From the NCBI GenBank assembly GCA_029052085.1, contig JAIDJS010000135.1:1-6035 (forward strand): 6,035 bases of DNA. Reading direction: 5' to 3'. Numbering within the stretch: the stretch's first letter is position 1; the number at the start of each line of letters is the position of its first letter. Source of the DNA: Eubacterium sp. GTDB taxonomy: Bacteria > Bacillota > Clostridia > Oscillospirales > Acutalibacteraceae. A model generated the notes under the pieces. It saw only the letters and a program-made list of their open reading frames with translations. It was not told the origin of the DNA and did no database searches. Below, in pieces: positions 1 to 5,034 of the stretch. The position numbers were made by a program, and so were the translations under genes.

Positions 1-608
1 CGCCCTATATCAAGCTGCCGTTTATATATTTCAATATACTTGTCGCGATTATCAACTAAATCTCTAAAAGTATTTAACACTGATAAAGTAATTTCGCCTG
101 ATGCAAGCTGATCCATTGTTTCATCACTGTTTAATGCAGTTTCAATTTCATCAATCATCTGATTATATTCATTAAGCTTTTGATTATACTGTTCATTTGT
201 AAGAAGCGGGGCTTCATCACAATATGCAGTTATCATTGCATTAACACCATAAGGGAGTGTTATGTTAAATGACATGGTATCTAAAAGTGAAACAATCTCA
301 GAGTATTTATGTGTCGGCATTTCTACTTTAACCTGAAAAGATAAAATATCGCCTGGCCTTATTTCTCCTGTAAGCATATCAATAACTCCTTCATCGTTTG
401 ACGTTGGTGCTTTTACTGCTTCTTTTACCCATTGACTAACTTCATCCTTAGTATGCTGATAACCAAACCAATTTTCTTCTTCGTGATATTTTTGTGTGTA
501 ATCGGGAGTCCAATTATATGCAAACACTGTAGTAATTGGAATTGCCGTTGAAAGCAATAGCATCATAGCTAAAAACAATGAAATAATTCTTAATCTTTTT
601 CTTCGCAT
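1..608 (-). CDS. Exported protein of unknown function, last gene of the rep operon, C-terminus cut by window edge
   Basis: The frame is open from the ATG at 608 to the left edge (202 codons, no stop). The start is supported by a GAGG ribosome site eight bases upstream. Residues 1-30 form a classic signal peptide: a basic N-terminus (RRKRLR), a hydrophobic core with LAMMLLLS, and a cleavage site after VFA at about residue 30. The mature protein begins with a Trp/Tyr/Glu-rich segment. A beta-rich stretch follows (about residues 85-125, including GDILSFQVKVEM and SFNITLPYG) that could be an Ig-like sandwich. A Glu/Asn/Gln-rich helical region (about 140-202), possibly coiled coil, runs into the edge. 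I recognise no family. It lies 23 bases after the KTR-like gene and is probably co-transcribed with the replication gene. It could be a surface or conjugation-accessory protein or cargo; the visible part does not decide this. Confidence 0.8.
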   Translation of the reverse strand, partial: MRRKRLRIISLFLAMMLLLSTAIPITTVFAYNWTPDYTQKYHEEENWFGYQHTKDEVSQWVKEAVKAPTSNDEGVIDMLTGEIRPGDILSFQVKVEMPTHKYSEIVSLLDTMSFNITLPYGVNAMITAYCDEAPLLTNEQYNQKLNEYNQMIDEIETALNSDETMDQLASGEITLSVLNTFRDLVDNRDKYIEIYKRQLDIG

Positions 609-631
609 TTTTAATACCTCTTTTTTATTTT

Positions 632-853
632 TTAAGCCATGCTGATTCTTTTTTCAGGAGAATCAGCAATTTGCCCATTTACAATATTTTTTAATAGAAC
701 TTCTTTTCTGCAGGTTCTGCAGTAGCAATAAACATTTTCGATGTTTGTGTCTTTTGTAACTCTTAAGATAATACGTCCGCATTCGCCATGTCTGTAGTAT
801 CCATCAGAATCTATTTGATCGTTTCTTTCATACTTTATAATTTTGCTACTCAT
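632..853 (-). CDS. Small cysteine-rich KTR-like protein (73 aa)
   Basis: The start is placed at the ATG at 853, which has AGGAGG six bases upstream; that site overlaps the TAG stop of the replication gene. An in-frame ATG at 886 would add 11 residues but lies inside the upstream gene and lacks this ribosome site. The centre reads GRIILRVTKDTNIENV, followed by YCYCRTC and RKEVLL. This matches the usual layout of the Cys_rich_KTR family: a lysine/arginine core, a DT motif, then a C-x2-C-type knuckle before KQE-like residues. The first Cys pair of the family is reduced here to a single HGEC motif, so this is a divergent member. Such small zinc-ribbon-like proteins are common in Firmicute integrative elements and have no settled function. 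Family assignment is from memory of the pattern. Confidence 0.72.
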   Translation of the reverse strand: MSSKIIKYERNDQIDSDGYYRHGECGRIILRVTKDTNIENVYCYCRTCRKEVLLKNIVNGQIADSPEKRISMA

Positions 854-863
854 AAAAAACCTC

Positions 864-1667
864 CTAATATGTTCCTTCCCATCCATAAAGCTTTTCAGTT
901 ATGCCGATTGTTTTTACAGCATTGTAGATAGATGCCAACATATATGCTTTTGGATTGGAAATGCTTTCTGTTGTTTCTTCGAATACTCTTATCAAATGTT
1001 GAAGATGAAAATGATTGAATCTTTTTAGTGTCGCTCGTACTTCCACACTGTTCTTTTCATCATTGCCTATGCGGATTGTCTTTTTTGGTGAGAGTAACAC
1101 CTCAACGATTATGTCTCGTATGTTGGTGACAAAATTTTTATTTGTATCGGAAATGTTATCATCTAAAAGATATGCATCGTATTTTATGTTCTCATTTACT
1201 TCTGATAAAACCTGCTCATATGTTTCATTACCTTTTTTATCTGCGGTTTTATTGACAGATTTATCTTCAGTTTCCTGTGCTTCTGAAGTATTTGAATTTG
1301 ATAACTGATCTTTTTCTGATATAGTTCCATCAAGCTTAATGTTTATGGTGGCAGGGGTCTCTGTATCAGGTTCATCCAAAAGTTCATATTCGTATCTGAA
1401 TCCGTTTTCATCACGAATGCGGAGCTGCTTCAAATACCCAAATTTTTTTAATTCTTCCCATGCTGTATTAAATGAGCGTAATCCGTCCGTTGAAAGACTT
1501 TTCAGATAACTTTTATACAGAGTAAAGTTTTCTAAAGTAATATAGCTTTGTATAAGTGCGTAAAGCCCCTTTGCCTTGAGCGACAAGTTTTCATCTCTTA
1601 AAGCAATATTGCTTACGACAGCAAACGAAACTTTTTTACGAAATTTTCCGTCCTGTTTATCCTGCAT
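864..1667 (-). CDS. Replication initiator-like protein, winged-helix N-terminus with DUF6017 C-terminus (267 aa)
   Basis: Residues about 15-98 carry the hallmark run of Firmicute plasmid/ICE replication initiators: SNIALRDENLSLKAKGLYAL, then TLYKSYLKSLSTDGLRSF, NTAWEELKKFGYLKQ and FRYEYELLDEP. This is a RepA_N/DnaD-like winged-helix domain that would bind origin DNA. A polar, low-complexity linker follows (about 102-150, rich in Ser, Thr, Glu and Lys). Residues about 157-255 fit DUF6017, with the markers NIKYD, PKKTIRIG, HLQHLIRVFEE and NPKAYMLASIYNA. The start at 1667 has AAGGAG six bases upstream. The gene begins 3 bases after the 61-aa gene stops, so the two are coupled. Its likely role is replication or maintenance of the excised circular form of the element. 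Initiator function is inferred from family context. Confidence 0.88.
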   Translation of the reverse strand: MQDKQDGKFRKKVSFAVVSNIALRDENLSLKAKGLYALIQSYITLENFTLYKSYLKSLSTDGLRSFNTAWEELKKFGYLKQLRIRDENGFRYEYELLDEPDTETPATINIKLDGTISEKDQLSNSNTSEAQETEDKSVNKTADKKGNETYEQVLSEVNENIKYDAYLLDDNISDTNKNFVTNIRDIIVEVLLSPKKTIRIGNDEKNSVEVRATLKRFNHFHLQHLIRVFEETTESISNPKAYMLASIYNAVKTIGITEKLYGWEGTY

Positions 1668-1670
1668 TTT

Positions 1671-1856
1671 TTACTCCTTTATTCGTCTGTCAACATAATT
1701 CTCACAGAATCGTGTTGAATTTGGATATTCTCTTTCACAATACCTGCAGTTCCCGTTTTTGCATTTTGTAAGGCTTGTATTCTTTTTGTTTTTACAAAAC
1801 CAGCAAATACATTCCGGATCTGTGCATTTCGTTGTTTTTCTTTTTCTGTAGTCCAT
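1671..1856 (-). CDS. Cysteine-rich 61-aa protein, first gene of the rep operon
   Basis: This very basic small protein has eight cysteines at residues 11, 16, 18, 21, 32, 37, 40 and 51. They include CICWFC and a CKNGNCRYC knuckle, and suggest one or two small zinc-binding folds. The ATG at 1856 has AGGA five bases upstream. The stop at 1671 leaves 3 bases before the replication gene, whose ribosome site overlaps this stop, so translational coupling is likely. An overlapping frame starting at 1882 is less credible because its start sits inside the palindrome and has no ribosome site. I cannot name a family. Position at the element's edge and in front of a replication gene suggests a regulatory or DNA-binding partner, but that is conjecture. 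Confidence 0.72.
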   Translation of the reverse strand: MDYRKRKTTKCTDPECICWFCKNKKNTSLTKCKNGNCRYCEREYPNSTRFCENYVDRRIKE

Positions 1857-1869
1857 AAATATCCTAAAA

Positions 1870-1915
1870 ATATAAAGGCCAACGAAATTTTTTAAAATTC
1901 TGTCGGCCTTTATAT
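1870..1915. repeat. 46-base near-palindrome between rep operon and att site
   Basis: Outer arms of 11 bases match perfectly (1870-1880 with 1905-1915; TATAAAGGCC against GGCCTTTATA plus one A-T pair). The inner part continues ACG with TGT (one G-U pair) and AAATTTT with AAAATTT. Only the pairs 1881/1904 and 1885/1900 and the central T-T fail. In the leftward direction the arm is followed by a short T-tract (TATATTTTT) and then the ribosome site of the 1856 gene. It could therefore be an attenuator, a terminator blocking read-in from the chromosome, or a recombinase, initiator or regulator binding site. No convincing leftward -35/-10 pair is visible around it; the best -10-like box is TATAAA at 1909-1914, with a poor -35. 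Confidence 0.8.
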
Positions 1916-1923
1916 AAACCTTT

Positions 1924-1952
1924 TTGAGATATGAAATTGTATTGCTAAGAAT
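1924..1952 (+). promoter_or_regulatory. Candidate outward-facing promoter at element edge, toward tRNA-Tyr
   Basis: TTGAGA (1924-1929, five of six matches to TTGACA) is followed after 17 bases by AAGAAT (1947-1952, four of six matches to TATAAT), with a TG dinucleotide just upstream at 1943-1944. Transcription would start near 1959, run through the tRNA-Thr remnant and produce tRNA-Tyr. The -10 match is only moderate, so this is a proposal. Confidence 0.3.
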
Positions 1953-1996
1953 TTGTAATCAGCAGGTCAGGGGTTCGAGTCCGTTCACCAGCTCCA
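1951..1996 (+). pseudogene. 3' fragment of tRNA-Thr(UGU), probable att site of the element
   Basis: The sequence starts in the anticodon loop (TTTGTAA at 1952-1958, anticodon TGT at 1954-1956). It continues with the 3' anticodon strand TCAGC, the variable loop, a T-loop TTCGAGT (1974-1980), the acceptor 3' strand CACCAGC (1986-1992), T73 and an encoded CCA (1994-1996). The 5' side is absent: 1947-1950 does not supply the GCTG needed to complete the anticodon stem, and no D-arm or 5' acceptor strand (expected GCTGGTG) is upstream. The T-stem has a G-G clash (1971/1983) and a G-U pair, consistent with drift in a non-functional copy. Breakage at the anticodon loop is typical of tyrosine-integrase attachment sites. 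The assignment to Thr rests on the anticodon and overall fit. Confidence 0.85.
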
Positions 1997-2002
1997 TAAT
2001 AA

Positions 2003-2088
2003 GGAAGAGTTCCCGAGCGGCCAAAGGGAACAGACTGTAAATCTGTCGCTTTTCAGCTTCGGTGGTTCGAATCCACCCTCTTCCACCA
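2003..2088 (+). tRNA. tRNA-Tyr(GUA)
   Basis: The cloverleaf is complete and of class II. The acceptor GGAAGAG (2003-2009) pairs with CTCTTCC (2078-2084), followed by A73 and encoded CCA (2086-2088). The D-stem is CCC with GGG. The anticodon stem ACAGA/TCTGT encloses CTGTAAA, with anticodon GTA at 2037-2039. A long variable arm (GCT/AGC at 2048-2057) and a T-arm GGTGG-TTCGAAT-CCACC (2061-2077) complete it. It begins only six bases (TAATAA) after the tRNA-Thr remnant, as expected for an original tRNA-Thr/tRNA-Tyr pair, and is followed directly by a terminator. Confidence 0.97.
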
Positions 2089-2124
2089 AAAAACACAAAC
2101 ACGAAAATCGTGTTTGTGTTTTTT
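2088..2124 (+). terminator. Rho-independent terminator after tRNA-Tyr
   Basis: A perfect 17-bp stem (2088-2104 with 2108-2124, three-base AAA loop) has the core CACAAACACGA/TCGTGTTTGTG and ends in a run of six T. The A-run on the 5' side would also let it work from the opposite strand. It closes the tRNA transcription unit. Confidence 0.93.
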
Positions 2125-2369
2125 ATTTTGTGATTTACAAATTCAATGTTTATACAACTTGAAATCAAAAAACAATCGGAAGCGGCACAAAAATACAAAA
2201 TTATAAAAATTTTTTAAAATTATTTGTTACAAAAGCCTTAAAACAGCAACTAATACTATTGGGCATTTTACATCTTATCAAAATAATCATCTAAGCAAAT
2301 ATTTTACTACAGATATTAGCAAATATTGGTTACTTTGTTAGTTGCTGTAGTAAAGGAGTATATTGCATT
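2125..2369 (+). promoter_or_regulatory. Intergenic leader with repeats upstream of the 104-aa gene; possible alternative RNA folds
   Basis: An 11-bp inverted repeat joins 2243-2253 (ACAGCAACTAA) to 2338-2348 (TTAGTTGCTGT). A second, 10-bp one joins 2303-2312 (TTTACTACAG) to 2345-2354 (CTGTAGTAAA). The right arms overlap at 2345-2348, so both stems cannot form together. The second stem ends at the AAAGGAG ribosome site (2352-2358). A 10-bp direct repeat AGCAAATATT occurs at 2294-2303 and 2318-2327. GTTACAAAA at 2226-2234 is shared with the promoter region of the NlpC/P60 gene. No clear sigma-A promoter stands out; TTTACA at 2267 has no good -10 partner. This could be a regulated leader or a small inverted-repeat insertion. 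No known riboswitch class is recognised. Confidence 0.45.
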
Positions 2370-2684
2370 ATGAATATTTTAGATTTAACGAAAGCATTTA
2401 ACAATTGGCTGAAAATAAATTCAACACCAAAAATAACGCATTCTATTAATTATTCAAAATACGAAATTGAAAGAATGATCTGCGAAGAGGATATGGTTCA
2501 TCCGCTGCATGATGACCCTGCAGCCTGTGTTGGTAAATGCAGCCATTCTTATTTTCTTGATATGATTCACAGTTCAGATGGAAACCCGCATATTTTTGAA
2601 TTTGAAGCTATTGGGTTTGGTCATAAAGAAAACAACAAACTGATTAGTTTTACATATATTGATTTTATTATTACGAATAAATAA
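2370..2684 (+). CDS. Hypothetical protein, 104 aa, orphan gene
   Basis: The ATG at 2370 has AAAGGAG 11 bases upstream, slightly far but clear. The gene is followed by a rho-independent terminator, which supports it as a real single-gene unit. There is no signal peptide or membrane span, so the product is probably cytoplasmic. The N-terminus looks helical (residues 1-17, LTKAFNNWLKIN). The middle has a Cys/His-rich stretch, residues 38-59 with C38, H44, H47, C53, C57 and H59, that could bind a metal. The C-terminus is beta-rich (FEFEAIGFG, then LISFTYIDFIIT). I recognise no family. Its position between a tRNA-associated integration site and a cell-wall enzyme gives no functional clue. Confidence 0.75.
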   Translation: MNILDLTKAFNNWLKINSTPKITHSINYSKYEIERMICEEDMVHPLHDDPAACVGKCSHSYFLDMIHSSDGNPHIFEFEAIGFGHKENNKLISFTYIDFIITNK

Positions 2685-2726
2685 AAACTTTTTTCTTAAT
2701 TTTTAATAGCAGCTAACTTTGTACTC

Positions 2727-2759
2727 GGAGAATCTTTTTGGATTCTCCTTTATTTTTTC
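2727..2759 (+). terminator. Rho-independent terminator of the 104-aa gene
   Basis: GGAGAATC (2727-2734) pairs with GATTCTCC (2741-2748) over a six-base loop, followed by TTTATTTTTT. It lies about 40 bases after the stop codon at 2684. Confidence 0.9.
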
Positions 2760-2787
2760 TTTAACTATACTCAAAATGATTTTCGGA

Positions 2788-2832
2788 TAGAATAAAGTAA
2801 AAATCCCATAAGGCGGCAACCTTATGGGATTT
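2788..2832 (-). terminator. Rho-independent terminator of the NlpC/P60 gene (leftward)
   Basis: A perfect 13-bp stem (2801-2813 with 2820-2832, AAATCCCATAAGG against its complement, six-base loop) is followed in the leftward direction by TTTTTACTTTATT. There is no T-run on the rightward side, so it serves the minus-strand gene that stops at 2906. It faces the terminator of the convergent 104-aa gene. Confidence 0.88.
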
Positions 2833-2880
2833 AAACCAATCATATTTTAAAAGATGATATTTTAAGAAATACTGTGTAGC

Positions 2881-2900
2881 TTCGGCTTTCAAAAACCGAA
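2881..2900 (-). other. Small hairpin just after the NlpC/P60 stop codon
   Basis: TTCGG (2881-2885) pairs with CCGAA (2896-2900), and the pairing continues inward with three A-T pairs and one G-U. It begins five bases past the stop codon and has no T-run, so it is more likely a 3' end structure of the transcript than a terminator. Confidence 0.4.
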
Positions 2901-2905
2901 TTATA

Positions 2906-4948
2906 TTACCTTTTTTTGCTGACAACGGCACTGTAAGCCGAGGTTACAGAACTTTTAGAATTCTTAACTGCCCTTACCTTATAGGAATACGTTTTTCCTT
3001 TTGCTGCAACAGCTGTAGTAAACTTATTTGAAGCTGTTGCAATAAGCAGACTGTATTTTCCCATACTGCGGTCATAAAGATACAATTCATATTTATCGGC
3101 ACCGTTTACCTTATTCCACGAAATGGTAAATGAGCCATTCTTATTTACAGAAACCTTTAGACCGCTTGGAGTTTGCAGCTTTTTTGTATTTTTAGCATTT
3201 ACTGCTGCACTGTAAGACGATTTAATCCTACTGTTTTTACTGTTTGCTGCTTTCATTTTATATGTATAAGTTCCGCCATAGGCAGCTACCGCTGTTGTAA
3301 ACGATAAAGCAGAAGTGGTTTTCATAAGCTTATAAGAGCCGTCAGGCTTTTTTATATAAAGCTGATAGCTGTCTGCACCTGCAACAGCATTCCACGAAAG
3401 CTTAAATGAACCGTTTGCATTTAACGACACTTTCATTGACGGCGTTTGAAGTATCTTTTTATTAACAGCATTTACAGCAGAGCTATAATCGGAAATATAG
3501 CAATGCCTGCTGTCAACCGTTCTTACCGCTCTGATTTTATAGTTGTACTGCTTACCATATGCAGCAACAGCCGTTGTAAAAGATGTATCTTCTGTAGTTT
3601 TCATTAATTTATATGAACCGTCTGTATTCTTTATAAAAAGCTCATACTTTTCAGCGCCTGGCACCTTATTCCAGGAAAACTTAAAACTGCCGTTTGCATT
3701 TACGGAAGCCTTAAGAGCCGGGGCTTTTAATTCTTCATATATTGCAGGCTCATCATTTTCCGTATATTCCATTTTATACGTAGCGGCATTTATATTTTTT
3801 TCGGCGGATTTTGTTTTAAACGTGCTTAACGATGAATAATAATATCCGCCATTATAGATTACATATGCCTTATATTCATATGTTGTTCCGGCTTCCAAAA
3901 GCATATTCATGGCTTTGCCTGAGCCGATATTCCATGAAAAAGAAAAGGAAGAGGCATTAACATTTTTTGCTTTCACTGCTTCCTGTCCTGACAGCCACTC
4001 GCTGCTGCCCTTTTTTCTTATCTGCACACCAATTGTTTTAATTGAAAGCTTACTTGGATTTTTAGCGGTAAAGTTTAATTTAGCAGATTTTGAAGTTATG
4101 TCCGTTGCTGAATTTACAGATACCGATGGGCTGATTACAGCCGTAGTAAAGGTATTGATTGAAGAATAATAATACTTATTATTATAAACAGCATATGCTC
4201 TGTATTCGTAGGCAGTTCCCGAGGATAAAGACATATTCAGCTCTTTACCCAAACCAACAGTGCAGCCAATTGTAAGCGCCGAAGCATTTGTATAGCCTGA
4301 CGCTACTGTTTTAACCTTCGTTTTCCAATTGCTTGTGCCCTTTTTTCTTACCTGAACACCAACGGTTTTCATTGTAATCTTACTTGGATTGTTTCCTGTA
4401 AAATTAAGCTTAACTGAATTTGTTTTCAAATCGGACGGCGTTTTTACTGTTACCGACGGATTTGTTATATACTCATAAACACCTTTTACCCTAAGGTAAT
4501 AATGGCTTGGATTTTTTACTCTTTTGGAATTTACAAAGGTTGAAATGACCGTTTCACAGACACCTGTTTTTGTACCCAGCGCATTCATAACCTTTCCGTT
4601 TCCGATATAAATACCCACATGACCGGACCAGACAACGATATCCCCTAATTTTGCATTCGCATCTCCCGTTATCTTTGTTCCGTATTTTGAAGCATTTGAA
4701 TAGCCATCAGTAGAGGTTGGAACCGTAAATCCGAAATGCTTAAAAACATAATACACAAAGCCGCTGCAGTCAAAACACCTCGGACCTTTGGAGGCATATT
4801 TATAAGAGCAGCCCTTGAATGTTTTTGCATATTCGGCAATCTGCGAACCGGTTGTTTCTGCAAAGGCAGAATATTCAATTCCCGCCGTTACACTAAGGAA
4901 CATAAAAACAGACAGAAAAAGACTTATTAATCTTTTGGTTTTCTTCAT
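2906..4948 (-). CDS. Secreted NlpC/P60 peptidoglycan hydrolase with FN3-type repeats (680 aa)
   Basis: The start is the ATG at 4948 (AGGAG six bases upstream). An in-frame ATG at 5032 is excluded because the promoter lies inside that extension. Residues 1-30 are a signal peptide cut after AFA. Residues about 35-155 are an NlpC/P60 cysteine peptidase domain. Cys61 in FDCSGF is the nucleophile, His110 in SGHVGIYIGNGK the base, and Asn122 sits 12 residues on at the third catalytic position, where many members have His. Family members cleave peptidoglycan stem peptides, usually next to D-Glu. Two related repeats (161-269, 272-379; VGVQVRKKG and TYEYKAY markers) follow, then an acidic linker (383-406), then three ~92-aa FN3-like repeats (407-497, 499-589, 591-680; GSFKxSWN and FTTAVAA markers). 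The protein ends in SKKR with no LPXTG or membrane anchor. The repeats are lysine/tyrosine-rich and probably hold it on wall polymers (inference). The gene is monocistronic, with its own promoter and terminator. Confidence 0.92.
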   Translation of the reverse strand: MKKTKRLISLFLSVFMFLSVTAGIEYSAFAETTGSQIAEYAKTFKGCSYKYASKGPRCFDCSGFVYYVFKHFGFTVPTSTDGYSNASKYGTKITGDANAKLGDIVVWSGHVGIYIGNGKVMNALGTKTGVCETVISTFVNSKRVKNPSHYYLRVKGVYEYITNPSVTVKTPSDLKTNSVKLNFTGNNPSKITMKTVGVQVRKKGTSNWKTKVKTVASGYTNASALTIGCTVGLGKELNMSLSSGTAYEYRAYAVYNNKYYYSSINTFTTAVISPSVSVNSATDITSKSAKLNFTAKNPSKLSIKTIGVQIRKKGSSEWLSGQEAVKAKNVNASSFSFSWNIGSGKAMNMLLEAGTTYEYKAYVIYNGGYYYSSLSTFKTKSAEKNINAATYKMEYTENDEPAIYEELKAPALKASVNANGSFKFSWNKVPGAEKYELFIKNTDGSYKLMKTTEDTSFTTAVAAYGKQYNYKIRAVRTVDSRHCYISDYSSAVNAVNKKILQTPSMKVSLNANGSFKLSWNAVAGADSYQLYIKKPDGSYKLMKTTSALSFTTAVAAYGGTYTYKMKAANSKNSRIKSSYSAAVNAKNTKKLQTPSGLKVSVNKNGSFTISWNKVNGADKYELYLYDRSMGKYSLLIATASNKFTTAVAAKGKTYSYKVRAVKNSKSSVTSAYSAVVSKKR
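2909..3730 (-). repeat. Three tandem FN3-like coding repeats (type B) in the NlpC/P60 gene
   Basis: Three units of about 92 codons cover 3458-3730, 3182-3454 and 2909-3178. Each shows NGSFxxSWN near its start, a GADxYxLY-type strand, a GSYKLMKTT-type strand and the nearly invariant FTTAVAA before a YxYK strand. Units 1 and 2 are the most alike. Such repeats can expand or shrink by recombination. Confidence 0.85.
3812..4468 (-). repeat. Two tandem beta-sandwich coding repeats (type A) in the NlpC/P60 gene
   Basis: Two units of about 109 codons cover 4142-4468 and 3812-4135. Shared marks are PSVxV at the start, KLNFTxxNPSK, a K(T)xGVQxRKKG strand and Tyr-Glu-Tyr followed by AYxxYN and YYYSS before TFxT. 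They are distinct in sequence from the type B units downstream but look like the same general fibronectin/Ig fold class. Confidence 0.8.
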
Positions 4949-4981
4949 AGAATACTCCTTTGACAAAGTCGCATAAACGGC

Positions 4982-5010
4982 ATTATACAATAAGTTACAA
5001 AAAATGTCAA
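4982..5010 (-). promoter_or_regulatory. Perfect consensus sigma-A promoter of the NlpC/P60 gene
   Basis: On the minus strand TTGACA (5005-5010) and TATAAT (4982-4987) are separated by exactly 17 bases. Transcription should start near 4975, leaving a leader of about 27 bases before the ATG at 4948. Confidence 0.93.
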
Positions 5011-5029
5011 ATATTACAGATTTTGTAAC
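4994..5029. promoter_or_regulatory. 9-bp inverted repeat flanking the -35 box, possible operator
   Basis: GTTACAAAA (4994-5002) and TTTTGTAAC (5021-5029) are perfect inverted copies 18 bases apart, centred close to the -35 hexamer of the NlpC/P60 promoter. One arm lies in the -10/-35 spacer and the other just upstream of -35, a geometry suited to a dimeric repressor. The same 9-mer occurs at 2226-2234. The regulator is unknown. Confidence 0.5.
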
Positions 5030-5034
5030 CAACT

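Larger units (their letters stand above)
1..1996. mobile_element. Right end of an integrative element (ICE/IME-like), partial
   Basis: The stretch carries a leftward operon with a plasmid/ICE-type replication protein (DUF6017) and a KTR-like cysteine-rich protein, both families typical of Firmicute conjugative or mobilizable elements. It stops exactly at a 3' fragment of tRNA-Thr. Intact chromosomal tRNA-Tyr begins six bases later. The layout fits an element inserted into the 3' half of a tRNA-Thr gene by a tyrosine recombinase, with the displaced tRNA end marking the boundary. No integrase, relaxase or conjugation gene is inside the window, so the class of element cannot be fixed. The integrase and the intact tRNA-Thr are expected beyond the left edge. 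Element identity is inferred; the tRNA fragment and the gene families are seen directly. Confidence 0.72.

Noticed and set aside
854..886. 11-residue N-terminal extension of the KTR-like protein
   Set aside because: It overlaps the end of the replication gene and would place the strong AGGAGG site inside the coding region.
843..1308. Plus-strand open frames opposite the replication gene
   Set aside because: They are antisense shadows with no ribosome sites and no recognisable protein features.
1679..1882. 67-aa minus-strand frame overlapping the cysteine-rich 61-aa gene
   Set aside because: Its start lies next to the palindrome with no ribosome site, and the overlapping frame has the better start, the cysteine pattern and coupling to the next gene.
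1959..2198. 79-aa open frame on the minus strand across the tRNA region
   Set aside because: It is antisense to tRNA-Tyr and the tRNA-Thr remnant; its WIRTTE-like peptide is the well-known false translation of tRNA genes.
2243..2348. MITE-like 106-base element with 11-bp terminal inverted repeats
   Set aside because: No target-site duplication flanks it and only one copy is visible, so a regulatory leader is as likely.
3543..4930. Several plus-strand open frames opposite the NlpC/P60 gene
   Set aside because: They mirror the repeat-rich coding strand and have no start signals of their own.
4949..5032. 28-residue N-terminal extension of the NlpC/P60 protein
   Set aside because: The perfect promoter at 4982-5010 lies inside the extension, and the signal peptide and AGGAG site both point to the ATG at 4948.
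4982..5034. WalR (YycF) box upstream of the NlpC/P60 gene
   Set aside because: TGTAA half sites are present, but the direct-repeat spacing does not match the known two-turn arrangement.
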